A stretch of DNA of 6,267 bases from Lachnospiraceae bacterium. GTDB taxonomy: Bacteria > Bacillota > Clostridia > Lachnospirales > Lachnospiraceae. Both the position numbers and the translations under genes were made by a program. The stretch lies in the NCBI GenBank assembly GCA_017420605.1, contig JAFOIS010000209.1, forward strand, positions 1 through 6,267, written 5' to 3'. This document shows positions 6,122-6,267 of this stretch, in pieces. The notes beneath the pieces were generated by a model. It saw only the letters and a program-made list of their open reading frames with translations. It was not told the DNA's origin and did not search any database. Every line of letters starts with the position of its first letter. Positions within the stretch are counted from its first letter, which is position 1.

Positions 6122-6267
6122 ATGAAGATCGCTGGTTTGCAGAAAATGACCCTTCTGGATTATCCGGGGCACGTCGCGTGCACCGTGTTTCTCAACGGCT
6201 GCGACTGGCGCTGCCCGTTCTGTCATAACTATGAACTCGCGGAAGGAAAGTCCCCGGCGGTCATGGA
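6122..6267 (+). CDS. NrdG2-like radical SAM glycyl-radical activase (partial, 3' end outside window)
   Basis: Only the first 48 codons are present. The N-terminus MKIAGLQKMTLLDYPGHVAC leads into the radical SAM cluster motif GCDWRCPFCHN (Cys27, Cys31, Cys34). This arrangement, with LLDYPG about ten residues before the CxxxCxxC, is characteristic of the anaerobic ribonucleoside-triphosphate reductase activating protein family (NrdG2 type), which uses S-adenosylmethionine and a 4Fe-4S cluster to place a glycyl radical on a partner enzyme. The partner is not in the window, and related activases for other glycyl-radical enzymes share this start, so the exact target is uncertain. ATG 6122 is supported by AGGAG at 6108-6112, 9 bases upstream. 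The gap of 91 bases after the DUF4037 gene contains no clear promoter. Confidence 0.87.
   Translation, partial: MKIAGLQKMTLLDYPGHVACTVFLNGCDWRCPFCHNYELAEGKSPAVM

Overview
This window carries seven protein-coding genes, all on the + strand. The first and last are cut by the window edges. I see no rRNA, tRNA, CRISPR array, insertion sequence or phage gene. The DNA is GC-rich, with strong C/G preference at third codon positions, and the intergenic gaps run from 16 to 126 bases. AGGAG-type ribosome binding sites, a short-form AmmeMemoRadiSam enzyme ending in GNC, an NrdG2-type glycyl-radical activase start, a cytosolic BspA-like leucine-rich repeat protein and a DUF4037 protein together suggest a strictly anaerobic, GC-rich member of the Clostridia, probably a gut or rumen lineage. 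That assignment is inference from gene content, not from a marker gene.

Layout: (1) nt 3-809, the 3' part of an AmmeMemoRadiSam-type radical SAM enzyme. (2) nt 872-2128, a 12-helix MFS transporter. (3) nt 2255-3481, an M20-family metal-dependent amidohydrolase/aminoacylase, separated from gene 2 by a weak candidate terminator. (4) nt 3596-4093, a small signal-less BspA-type leucine-rich repeat protein. (5) nt 4110-4952, a TPR protein with a CxxC pair at each end. (6) nt 5011-6030, a DUF4037 protein with a nucleotidyltransferase-like active-site motif. (7) nt 6122-6267, the 5' end of an NrdG2-like radical SAM activase.

The two ends are radical SAM enzymes of anaerobic metabolism, and the transporter and amidohydrolase look like ordinary accessory metabolism. 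The most interesting part is nt 3596-6030. A repeat-scaffold protein (LRR), a second scaffold (TPR, possibly zinc-clamped) and a putative nucleotidyltransferase follow one another in the same direction; LRR and TPR are only 16 bases apart, and the nucleotidyltransferase follows 58 bases later. They may form a functional unit in which the scaffolds present a substrate to the nucleotidyltransferase. Nothing in the sequence proves this and the substrate is unknown. The rest reads as an ordinary chromosomal region.
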